Part shown: one piece after another, positions 7,253 through 13,386 of the stretch
Layout: the number at the start of each line of letters is the position of its first letter
How positions within the stretch are numbered: the first letter of the stretch is position 1
Source: Burkholderiales bacterium
Lineage (GTDB): Bacteria; Pseudomonadota; Gammaproteobacteria; Burkholderiales; Burkholderiaceae_C
Assembly: GCA_011390055.1 (NCBI GenBank)
Contig: JAABTC010000016.1
Coordinates: 1-13,662 of the forward strand
Direction of reading: 5' to 3'
Length of the DNA: 13,662 nucleotides
Translations under genes and position numbers: made by a program
Notes under the pieces: generated by a model
Seen by the model: only the letters and a program-made list of their open reading frames with translations
Databases searched by the model: none
What the model was told of the DNA's origin: nothing

Positions 7253-8014
7253 GTGGCAGAAGGCAAGCAGCGCGACCTGATCGCAAACTATCTCGACACC
7301 TTGCTGGAGGTGCACAGATTCAACGATTATGGGCCGAACGGGTTGCAGGTCGACGGGCGCGCCACCGTGACCCGACTGGTCTCGGGGGTCACCGCCAGCC
7401 TGGCGCTGATCGATGCCGCGGTGGACGACGGCGCCGACGCGATCCTGGTGCACCACGGCCTGTTTTGGCGTGGCCAGAGCGGCCGGCTCACCGGCTGGCT
7501 CGGCGAGCGCGTGCGCCGCCTGATGGCGCACGGCATCAACTTGTACGCCTACCACCTGCCGCTGGATGCGCACCCGGTGCACGGCAACAACGCCCAGCTC
7601 GGGCTGCGGCTGGGCTGGGTGGCGGATGCGAACTTCGGCGAGCAGGGCCTGGGCTTTGCGGCCTCGACCGGCCAGGCGCTGACGCTCGAGGCGCTGGTGC
7701 AGCGTGTCCAGACGGCCTTGGCGGGGCGCACGCCGCTGGTGTTGGCCGGCGACGGACGTCCGTTGCGCCGCGTCGGCTGGTGCAGCGGCGGTGCGCAGGG
7801 TCACTTCGAAGCTGCCATCGCGGCCGGCGTGGACGCCTTCCTGACCGGCGAGGTGTCGGAGCCGCAGGCCCACCTGGCGCGCGAGACGGGTGTGGCCTTC
7901 CTGGCCTGCGGCCACCATGCCACCGAATGCTTCGGCGCGCCCGCGCTCGGCGCGCATGTGGCCGAACGCTTCGGCCTCGCGCACCGCTTCATCGAGATCG
8001 CCAACCCCGCATGA
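7253..8014 (+). CDS. Nif3-family (YbgI/DUF34) dinuclear-metal protein
   Basis: The 253-residue protein matches the Nif3/YbgI family over its whole length. Metal ligands can be placed by comparison with Escherichia coli YbgI: H67-H68 in LVHHGLFW, D105 in HLPLDAHP, and H221 and E225 in CGHHATE. These bind two metal ions in a toroidal hexamer. Other family marks are PNGLQVDG (28-35) and FLTGEVSEPQAH. The biochemical role of the family is not settled; family members have been tied to GTP cyclohydrolase-like folds and possible metal-dependent hydrolase activity. The start is taken as GTG 7253 because GAGGG precedes it and the N-terminus then fits the family length; TTG 7232 would add seven residues. 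It is divergent from the protease gene with 20 bp between starts, so each promoter must lie in or very near the other gene. Confidence 0.93.
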   Translation: MAEGKQRDLIANYLDTLLEVHRFNDYGPNGLQVDGRATVTRLVSGVTASLALIDAAVDDGADAILVHHGLFWRGQSGRLTGWLGERVRRLMAHGINLYAYHLPLDAHPVHGNNAQLGLRLGWVADANFGEQGLGFAASTGQALTLEALVQRVQTALAGRTPLVLAGDGRPLRRVGWCSGGAQGHFEAAIAAGVDAFLTGEVSEPQAHLARETGVAFLACGHHATECFGAPALGAHVAERFGLAHRFIEIANPA

Positions 8015-8086
8015 GTGGGGCCCCCACGCTCGCTGGCGCTCGCTGCCTCCCTGAGGGGGCACCCGCCTACGGCCCGGCAACGCCGG
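8015..8086. repeat. Hairpin-rich intergenic repeat after the Nif3-family gene
   Basis: Directly after the stop codon come three short hairpins: GTGGG/CCCAC (8015-8019 with 8023-8027), GCCTCC/GGGGGC (8045-8050 with 8055-8060, one G-T pair) and CCGGC/GCCGG (8074-8078 with 8082-8086). Between the first two is a direct repeat of CGCTCGCTG at 8027 and 8037, spaced ten bases. The wording resembles dispersed intergenic hairpins I know from Comamonadaceae-like genomes, though copy number cannot be judged from one window. It may also act as a transcription terminator, but there is no T-tract. Confidence 0.6.
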
Positions 8087-8102
8087 ATCCGTGGCTTGCA
8101 GC

Positions 8103-8147
8103 TTGGCAGGCACGCCGGGGCGCGTGCTGATCGTCGACGACAGTGCA
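8103..8147 (+). pseudogene. Fragment: N-terminus of a response-regulator receiver domain
   Basis: In this frame the sequence reads LAGTPGRVLIVDDSA, the first beta-strand and acidic pair (VLIVDDS) that open a CheY-like receiver domain. After the alanine codon at 8145-8147 the receiver similarity stops and the frame continues as Cys/Arg/Pro-rich nonsense. TTG at 8103 could be the old start codon. The break coincides with the end of the minus-strand kinase fragment that begins at 8143, so the two are joined head to head. No promoter or downstream receiver domain is present, so it should be non-functional. Confidence 0.6.
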
Positions 8148-8271
8148 TCTGGGCCATGCGCTGCGACAGCGTCAAGCCGATGCCCAGGCCGCCCTGGGCA
8201 CGGTCCAGCCCGCGCCGCCCCTGGGTGAAGAGATCGAAGACCCGCGGCAACAGGTCGGGGTCGCCGGTGTG
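8143..8271 (-). pseudogene. Fragment: end of a histidine-kinase ATPase domain
   Basis: Reading the minus strand from 8271 gives about 43 residues with the unmistakable C-terminal half of a HATPase_c domain of a (probably hybrid) sensor kinase: LLPRVFDLFTQGRRG, then AQGGLGIGLTLSQRMAQMH. GGLGIGLTL is the G2 ATP-lid box. The upstream G1 box (expected DxGxGI) is damaged to HTGDPDLL, and no kinase phosphoacceptor domain or transmembrane part lies upstream. Translation past MH runs into an unrelated frame, where the family expects a glycine pair. It is therefore a remnant, not a gene. The codon choice remains GC-rich at third positions, which suggests recent decay. Confidence 0.75.
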
Positions 8272-8363
8272 CGTCGCAAGTGCAGGCCGAGACGCCGGAT
8301 GCGGCGCGCGCAGCGCTGGTCGACGGCGAGATGGCCTTCGGCCGCGCGCCGCCCAAGGGCTAA
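8271..8363 (+). pseudogene. Possible C-terminal fragment of an unidentified protein
   Basis: A plus-strand frame ending in TAA at 8361-8363 reads QAETPDAARAALVDGEMAF then GRAPPKG. Composition and codon use look like a real protein C-terminus, and it begins right where the kinase fragment's similarity ends. I do not recognise the family, and upstream in the same frame the sequence is the antisense of the kinase fragment, so no intact gene exists here. Its stop codon overlaps the stop codon of the convergent beta-barrel gene. This may be chance coding-like sequence. Confidence 0.35.
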
Positions 8364-8941
8364 AAGGAGACCTGAGCGCCCAGCGAGTACACGTCGGTGT
8401 TGCTTTTGCCGTTGAACGCATTGACGCGGTAGCGCTCCCACTCCCCGCGCAGGGCGGTGGTCTGGTTCAACTGGTATTGCAGGCCCAGACCGAGCTTCGG
8501 CGCCGTGTTGCGATCGCTGCCCAGGCCGGTGCGCGTGTTGACCTGACCGAGGCCGACCCGAGCCAAGCCGCTCAGCGTGTCGGACCAGGGCAGCATGCCG
8601 ACCGCGTCGACCGCATAGCCGTCGGCCCGCGCGTCGCCCACGGGCCCCTTCAAGCGGCCCAGGCTGAAGGCGCTGGCTTCAACCGCGAAGTTCGGGTGCA
8701 GGCGCCAGCCGCCATACAGCTTGTAGGCCGCGCGCGAGCTGTCGCCACTGACGCCGCCGACGTTGCCGGCATGCCAGTCGGGCTTGCCGATCGTGGCGCC
8801 GACGTATGGGCCGACTGGCGGCGAAGAGCGCGACTGCGCCATCGCGGGCAGCGCGAGCGCCAAGCTGGCCGCGGTGGCTGCAGCCAGGGCCGCAAGTTTG
8901 AGGGGGAACCGAAGGGGCGGCTGAATCGATGCGAAGGTCAT
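8360..8941 (-). CDS. Small outer-membrane beta-barrel protein (OmpA/OmpW-like barrel)
   Basis: The 193-residue protein has a signal peptide with a hydrophobic core (LKLAALAAATAASLALALP) and a cleavage site AMA|QS after residue 35. The mature part (about 158 residues) alternates hydrophobic and polar residues in amphipathic strands: GPYVGATIGKPDW, YKLYGGWRLHPNFAVEASAF, LSGLARVGLGQV and LGLGLQYQLNQTTALRGEW. It ends VSF, the C-terminal aromatic residue that marks substrates of the BAM assembly machine. Strand layout and length fit an eight-stranded barrel of the outer-membrane beta-barrel family, like the OmpA N-terminal domain. The start at 8941 is supported by AGGA six bases upstream; a longer start at 9007 would put the signal peptide inside the protein. 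The function is unknown. No neighbour suggests a role. Confidence 0.87.
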   Translation of the reverse strand: MTFASIQPPLRFPLKLAALAAATAASLALALPAMAQSRSSPPVGPYVGATIGKPDWHAGNVGGVSGDSSRAAYKLYGGWRLHPNFAVEASAFSLGRLKGPVGDARADGYAVDAVGMLPWSDTLSGLARVGLGQVNTRTGLGSDRNTAPKLGLGLQYQLNQTTALRGEWERYRVNAFNGKSNTDVYSLGAQVSF

Positions 8942-8958
8942 GGAGGGTCCTGCAAATT

Positions 8959-8973
8959 CTCGACAGCGTCGAG
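8959..8973 (-). promoter_or_regulatory. Hairpin CTCGAC-GCT-GTCGAG upstream of the beta-barrel gene
   Basis: A perfect 6-3-6 inverted repeat ends 17 bases before the ATG at 8941, with the Shine-Dalgarno sequence between them. If transcribed it forms a stable hairpin next to the ribosome site; as DNA it could be an operator. Nothing shows which. Confidence 0.35.
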
Positions 8974-9097
8974 GGAACAGGCGGGCCAGAAGCGGCCGCG
9001 CCTGCATGAATGGCCATCCTGGGGGGCTCTCGTGAAGGCGACGACCGGCTGCGGTGAACTCTTGTTGCTCAGCGCTTGAGTTCCGGTTTCAGGCGCA

Positions 9098-9110
9098 CTC
9101 ACAACGTGAG
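9098..9110. promoter_or_regulatory. Inverted repeat CTCAC-AAC-GTGAG between the beta-barrel gene and pdxA
   Basis: This 5-3-5 inverted repeat lies in the 216-bp gap between the divergent beta-barrel (8941) and pdxA (9158) starts, about 40 bases before pdxA. It could be an operator. The rest of the gap shows no gene. A match this short may be chance. Confidence 0.2.
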
Positions 9111-9124
9111 AGGTGCAAGCGAAT

Positions 9125-9152
9125 GCGACACCCGGGCGCGCAAAGCGACAAT
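9125..9152 (+). promoter_or_regulatory. Candidate sigma70 promoter of pdxA, possibly leaderless
   Basis: GACAAT at 9147-9152 is a four-of-six match to the -10 box. GCGACA at 9125-9130, 16 bp upstream, is a weak -35 match (four of six). The -10 box ends five bases before the GTG start at 9158, so transcription would start at about the start codon. No Shine-Dalgarno sequence precedes this GTG. Confidence 0.4.
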
Positions 9153-9157
9153 GGCGT

Positions 9158-10216
9158 GTGACCTCGCCTGGCCTGCCGCTGCTGCTGACCATGGGCGATG
9201 CCTGCGGCATCGGCCCCGAAATCATCGCGCGCGCTTTCCAGCGCGGCGCGGCGGCCGGCGCGGTGGCCGTGGCGGACGCTGCGGTGATGCGCCGTGCCGC
9301 TGCACTGTTGCCTGAGCGTTGGCCGGTGGCTTGCGTGGCTTCGCCGCGCGACGTTGCCGTTTGCCCGCCATGTTGCATCCCGGTTTGGGAGCCGCCATCC
9401 TTGCGCGACCCTGGTGCTCCACCCGACGCGTTGGCGGGTCTGCCCTGGGGGCGCGTGGAGGCCCGCGCCGGGGCCGCGGCCGCTGTCTGCATCGCGGCTG
9501 CGGTGGCCTGCGTGCAGCGTGGCGAAGGCGCTGCGATCGTCACCGCGCCGTTGCACAAGGCCGCACTTGCGGCGGCGGGCATCGACTTTCCCGGCCACAC
9601 CGAAATGCTGCAGGCGCTCGCGGCCGCACCCGGGGGGCCGCTGCCGCCGGTGCGGATGATGCTGGCCAACGACGAGTTGCGCGTGGTGCTGGTGACGATC
9701 CACCAGTCGCTGCGGCGGGCCATCGAGGCAGTGACCTACGAGGCCGTGCTGTCGACCTTGCAGATGGCACACGCGAGCGGCCCGGCGCGGCCGGGCCAAC
9801 GCTGGCGCATCGCGGTGGCCGGCCTGAACCCGCATGCCGGCGAGGGTGGCTTGTTCGGTGACGAGGAGCAGCTCATCATCGGCCCGGCGGTCGCTGCAGC
9901 CCAGGCCCAGGGCCTGGACGTGCACGGGCCGTATGCGCCTGACACGGTGTTCATGCGGGCGCGCCGCGGCGAATTCGATGTGGTGGTGGCGATGACGCAC
10001 GACCACGGCCTGATCCCGGTGAAATACCTCGGCGTGGAGCGCGGCGTCAACGTCACGCTCGGACTGCCGTTCGTGCGCACCAGCCCTGACCATGGCACCG
10101 CCTTCGACATTGCCGGCCAGGGTGTGGCCGACGCGTCGAGCCTGGAAGCGGCGATCGCCTGGGCCCGGCATGCCAGCGCCGCCCGGCCCGAACCGGGCCT
10201 CAGTGGCGCGTGGTGA
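9158..10216 (+). CDS. pdxA: 4-hydroxythreonine-4-phosphate dehydrogenase
   Basis: PdxA oxidises 4-phosphohydroxy-L-threonine with NAD(P)+ in the DXP-dependent route to pyridoxal phosphate; it works in the cytoplasm as a metal-dependent dimer. The 352 residues show LTMGDACGIGPE near the N-terminus, GHTEML with the substrate-contacting H147-T148, and the three metal-binding histidines: H182 (TIHQSLRRA), H226 (GLNPHAGEGG) and H281 (MTHDHGLIPVKY). Their spacing (44 and 55) nearly equals that of H166, H211 and H266 in E. coli PdxA. LGLPFVRTSPDHGTAFDIAG closes the core. GTG at 9158 is chosen because it starts just before the first beta-strand; GTG at 9113 would add 15 residues. The protein is slightly longer than E. 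coli PdxA (329), mostly in the first third. Its usual neighbours surA and ksgA are not here. Its last 17 bp overlap the convergent DUF1631 gene. Confidence 0.95.
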   Translation: MTSPGLPLLLTMGDACGIGPEIIARAFQRGAAAGAVAVADAAVMRRAAALLPERWPVACVASPRDVAVCPPCCIPVWEPPSLRDPGAPPDALAGLPWGRVEARAGAAAAVCIAAAVACVQRGEGAAIVTAPLHKAALAAAGIDFPGHTEMLQALAAAPGGPLPPVRMMLANDELRVVLVTIHQSLRRAIEAVTYEAVLSTLQMAHASGPARPGQRWRIAVAGLNPHAGEGGLFGDEEQLIIGPAVAAAQAQGLDVHGPYAPDTVFMRARRGEFDVVVAMTHDHGLIPVKYLGVERGVNVTLGLPFVRTSPDHGTAFDIAGQGVADASSLEAAIAWARHASAARPEPGLSGAW

Positions 10217-12701
10217 GCGGCACGCCCGACGTCGAGTGGCCGCTGCCCAGCGCCGCCAGCTGCTTGCGCGCCCGCGCGGTGGCGCGTTCGATCAGGTAGG
10301 CGTTTTCGAAGGCGCGCAGGCGCCCCGTCTCGCACAGGCGGTAGAGCATGCGGGCGGTCATGGAGATCGCGTGCTGGTGCTTGCTGCCGCGCGTGAAGAC
10401 GAAAAAGGTGCGCCCTGGGCTGATGTGAGACAGACGCACCTTGTGCCACTGGTCCTCGAAGTGCATGCGGTACGAGAAACCGATCTGCACATGGTCGGCC
10501 AGCGTTGCGCCCTTGGTCGGCTCGACCGGCTCGGGCGTCGGCAGGCCGGCGATGTCGATGTCGTGTGCCGTGACCTCGACGTCGTCGTCGGCCTCGCCCG
10601 CCCCCTGCCTGCCCCGCTCGGCGCTCAGATCGATGTCGATCTCGCCGTTCCAGTCGATCGCGGCTTCTTCGACCAGGCCGATGCGCGCGGCTTCTTCGGG
10701 CGTGAAGCCGGGGCCCGACACCACGTCTTCGAGCACCGGGATCGCGCTGCTGCCGCGCGCCGTGTCCTCCGGCGTGGGCAGCGGCATCGACAGGATGGCA
10801 TCGAGCTGCTTGACCAGCAGGTTGTGGTCGAGCGTGCGCAGCGACTCGCCCTTGAGCGACTGCGCATGCGCCGGCATCAACTTGTCGAAGAAGTCCTTCT
10901 TGGCCGCGTCGGGCCAGCCGATGAGGGCCAGGCCATCGTTCAGATCGCGCATCAACTGCGGCAAGCGCACCAGGAAGGCCTTGCGATCGGTCGGCGAGCC
11001 CTTGGGCTGCACGCTCATCACCAGGTCGCGCCCCGCCGTGCGCAGGCGCGCCGTCGCGGGGCTCTCGGCGCCGTGCAGTGCCGTGCCCTTCATCAACGCC
11101 TGGGACCAGACCTGCGTCAGGAACTGGCGCAGGAAGTCGTCCATCGCCACCGAAGCCAGCGCCCCGTGCAGCTGCTGCATGTAGCGCTGCTGCAGCAGCA
11201 GGTCGACTTCCTTCTGGTCGAGCAGGCTGGACGCGTTGCTGTTGGCCTGCACGTCGCGCTTGGCCTGTTCGGCGATGAAGGTCTCGAGCTTGTCGAGCAC
11301 CTGCTCGTACAACGCCATCTGGTCGAAGTCGCCGCTGACGATGTCGTCGACCAGGTCGCGCACGAGGCTCAGGAAGTGCCGCCCGGGCGCGTCGCTGAAG
11401 TCGTCGAAGGCCACCGCCAGCGAAGCCATGCGGTTGACCAGCCGCCGCACCGGGTGCCGGCGCGACGAGAAGAAGGTGGCGTCGCCGAGCGCCGCGCGCA
11501 GCACCGGCAGTTGCAGGCGTGCGATGTGCCGCGCCATCTGCGGCGGCACCTTCGGATCGGCCAGGATCTGGTCGAACAGGCTGCCGACGACGTCGATCAC
11601 CATGTGGTCGAGCGAGCCGGTGGCGGCGCGGCGCAGTTCTTCGCGGTGCGCGACGATCAGGTTCGGCATCGGCGGCGAGCCAGGCCGGACGCCCCCGAGG
11701 GCACCCAGGCCGGTGCCCACGCCGGCGCCGCTGTGTGCCGCGTCGAGCTGTGTGTCGACCGCGATGTTGCCGAGCATGGCCAGGCGGCGGATCAGGTTCA
11801 TCACCTCGCCGTCGACCTGTCCGATGCTGCCACTGCCCCCGGCGCTGCCCTGGCCGTAGCCCGAGCCGGAACCCGACACGCCCGGGCCCAGGCCGGCGCG
11901 GTTGTTGGGGCCGCTGTTGCCGCCGTGTCCGCCCCCGCCACCCAGTCGCCCGGCGCCGCTTTCGCCAGCGTCCACCCCGACCGGCTTGCCCAGGGTGTCG
12001 TAACCGGTGTTGGTGAACTGGCCCAGGTCGTTGCCCGGGCCCTGGACGCCGCGCACCGCGGGCTCGGGGGGCTTCACGCCGGCCGCCTTCAGCTCGGCCA
12101 CGAGGGTGGCGTAAAGCGCCGGCATGGCCGTGGCCATGCTGCGCGCCATCTGCTCGGCCATGGCCTTGCAGACCGCGTCGCGGTCGGTGACCGAATCGCA
12201 GGCGGCGACCATCGCCTTGCCGATGATTTCAGGGCGCAAAGGGTTGCGCAGCTCGACCGCATCGCGCGGGCCATGCGGGTTGTGCAGCAGTCCCTGCATC
12301 AGCGTGTCGAGTTCGCGCAGCTCCCACTCACAGTGGAGCTGCAGCGTCAGTGCGAATCGCTCGGCGCTGACCTGGATCTCGACCTCCCGGTCGTCGACCA
12401 GGGTCAGCGATTGCCATGAGGATCTGCTCGCGGACGGGCGCGCGCCGCCGTCGCGCCGACGCAGCTCTGCCGCGACGCTGTCGTCCAGCCGCTCGTTGAA
12501 GGTCATCGTGAAGGCCGAAAGCTTGCGGTTCAGTTCGAACTGCGCAGCCTGCAGGTCCTCGCGCTCGGCGGTGCTCGCAGCGCCCAGCGCTGCCGCGCCG
12601 ATCGCGTCGACACAGCGCTGCGCCGCCTCGCGGGCGGCGACCTTGACTCTTTGCACCGCCGCGATCAGGGCGGCGGGCAATCGCGGCGGCGGTAGGTTCA
12701 T
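10200..12701 (-). CDS. Large DUF1631-family protein of unknown function
   Basis: The 833-residue protein fits the DUF1631 family, found in proteobacteria without a settled function. It is mostly alpha-helical and cytoplasmic, with no signal peptide or membrane helix. Family-like parts are the helical centre with HPVRRLVNRMASLAVAF (near nt 11408-11464) and the C-terminal beta-rich end (FSYRMHFEDQWHKVRLSHIS then GRTFFVFTRG). Between the N-terminal region and the helical centre is a Gly/Ser-rich linker (about nt 11824-11968; RLGGGGGHGGNSG...SGSGSGYGQGSAGGSGS). An acidic linker lies near nt 10560-10660. ATG 12701 (MNLPPPRL) is chosen; ATG 12716 or TTG 12746 are possible, and none has a clear Shine-Dalgarno sequence. 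CATACT at 12747-12752 (minus strand) could be a -10 box, without a visible -35. The gene ends inside pdxA by 17 bp. Confidence 0.82.
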   Translation of the reverse strand: MNLPPPRLPAALIAAVQRVKVAAREAAQRCVDAIGAAALGAASTAEREDLQAAQFELNRKLSAFTMTFNERLDDSVAAELRRRDGGARPSASRSSWQSLTLVDDREVEIQVSAERFALTLQLHCEWELRELDTLMQGLLHNPHGPRDAVELRNPLRPEIIGKAMVAACDSVTDRDAVCKAMAEQMARSMATAMPALYATLVAELKAAGVKPPEPAVRGVQGPGNDLGQFTNTGYDTLGKPVGVDAGESGAGRLGGGGGHGGNSGPNNRAGLGPGVSGSGSGYGQGSAGGSGSIGQVDGEVMNLIRRLAMLGNIAVDTQLDAAHSGAGVGTGLGALGGVRPGSPPMPNLIVAHREELRRAATGSLDHMVIDVVGSLFDQILADPKVPPQMARHIARLQLPVLRAALGDATFFSSRRHPVRRLVNRMASLAVAFDDFSDAPGRHFLSLVRDLVDDIVSGDFDQMALYEQVLDKLETFIAEQAKRDVQANSNASSLLDQKEVDLLLQQRYMQQLHGALASVAMDDFLRQFLTQVWSQALMKGTALHGAESPATARLRTAGRDLVMSVQPKGSPTDRKAFLVRLPQLMRDLNDGLALIGWPDAAKKDFFDKLMPAHAQSLKGESLRTLDHNLLVKQLDAILSMPLPTPEDTARGSSAIPVLEDVVSGPGFTPEEAARIGLVEEAAIDWNGEIDIDLSAERGRQGAGEADDDVEVTAHDIDIAGLPTPEPVEPTKGATLADHVQIGFSYRMHFEDQWHKVRLSHISPGRTFFVFTRGSKHQHAISMTARMLYRLCETGRLRAFENAYLIERATARARKQLAALGSGHSTSGVPLTTRH

Positions 12702-12788
12702 CGACGGTTGGACCATGCGGCAAGGTGCGGTGCCGCACAGACGCAAAGTATGCCGCCAAATCCGGGCCGGCCCGCCCGCTGCAGATGC

Positions 12789-13214
12789 CTACTTCTTCAG
12801 CGAATCGCGAATTTCGCGCAGCAGCAACACGTCTTCGGCCGCCACGACGGGCGCCGGCTTGGCCTGGCTCTTCATGCGGTTGATCTGCTTGACCATCATG
12901 AAGATGATGAAGGCCAAGATCAGGAAGTTGATCGCCACGGTGATGAAATTGCCGTAGGCAAAGAGCGGCACCCCGGCCTTGGACAGTGCCTCGTACGTCA
13001 TCGGGCCCTTGTAGTCGGCCGGCAGGTTGCCCAGCGCAACGAAGTAGTTGCTGAAGTCCAGGCCGCCGAAGATCTTGCCCACGACCGGCATGATCAGGTC
13101 TTTGACGATCGAGTCGACGATCTTGCCGAACGCCGCACCGATGATCACGCCGACCGCCAGGTCGACGACGTTGCCCTTCATTGCAAACTCTTTGAATTCG
13201 CTCGTAAAACTCAT
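12789..13214 (-). CDS. mscL: Large-conductance mechanosensitive channel MscL
   Basis: MscL forms a pentameric inner-membrane pore that opens under high membrane tension and releases solutes during hypo-osmotic shock. The 141 residues show every part of the family: an amphipathic N-terminal helix (SFTSEFKEFAMKGN), the pore-lining first membrane helix (about 15-45, VVDLAVGVIIGAAFGKIVDS), the periplasmic loop with GLDFSNYFVALG, the second membrane helix (about 88-110), and the C-terminal bundle helix LLREIRDSLKK. GAGGAG lies eight bases before the ATG at 13214, which fixes the start and rejects an upstream extension that would cover the petA start. It is divergent from petA across a 172-bp gap. 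Confidence 0.98.
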   Translation of the reverse strand: MSFTSEFKEFAMKGNVVDLAVGVIIGAAFGKIVDSIVKDLIMPVVGKIFGGLDFSNYFVALGNLPADYKGPMTYEALSKAGVPLFAYGNFITVAINFLILAFIIFMMVKQINRMKSQAKPAPVVAAEDVLLLREIRDSLKK

Positions 13215-13279
13215 GTCGGTGTCTCCTCGTGTGTTTGGTTTGTCGCTGGGGCCAAAGGGAGGCGACCCGGGCGGCGCGG

Positions 13280-13307
13280 AGTATTGCCCGGCAACCCAAC
13301 ATGTCAA
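13280..13307 (-). promoter_or_regulatory. Sigma70 promoter of mscL
   Basis: On the minus strand a perfect -35 TTGACA (13302-13307) is followed after 16 bp by AATACT (13280-13285), a four-of-six -10 match. Transcription would start near 13273, giving a leader of about 60 bases that contains the GAGGAG ribosome site. Confidence 0.65.
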
Positions 13308-13336
13308 TCGGGGCCAAACCCGCAAAGGGTGTCCGC

Positions 13337-13342
13337 TAGAAT
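13337..13342 (+). promoter_or_regulatory. Candidate -10 box of petA
   Basis: TAGAAT is a five-of-six -10 match, 44 bases before the petA ATG. No good -35 box is visible 16-18 bp upstream. It stands back to back with the mscL promoter, whose -35 box is only 29 bp away. Confidence 0.45.
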
Positions 13343-13386
13343 TGCGGGTTGTCCCCTGACTGTGTCGCTTTGCTGCGAGGAAATGA

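Noticed and set aside
7233..7286. 18-residue upstream extension of the DegS-like protease
   Set aside because: It is Cys/Arg-rich, overlaps the Nif3-family start, and would place residues before the membrane anchor without a family counterpart.
10420..10500. PilZ (c-di-GMP receptor) domain at the C-terminus of the DUF1631 protein
   Set aside because: LSHISPG resembles the second PilZ motif, but the RxxxR motif is absent and the Asp/Asn of the second motif is His, so a link to the nearby c-di-GMP enzymes is not supported.
10092..12419. Long open frame on the plus strand (775 codons) opposite the DUF1631 gene
   Set aside because: It is low-complexity Arg/His/Val/Gln-rich antisense sequence, overlaps pdxA in another frame, and shows no recognisable motif.
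12763..12774. Palindrome CGGGCCGGCCCG downstream of mscL as a terminator
   Set aside because: It has no loop and only a weak T-containing tail; GC palindromes are common in this sequence.
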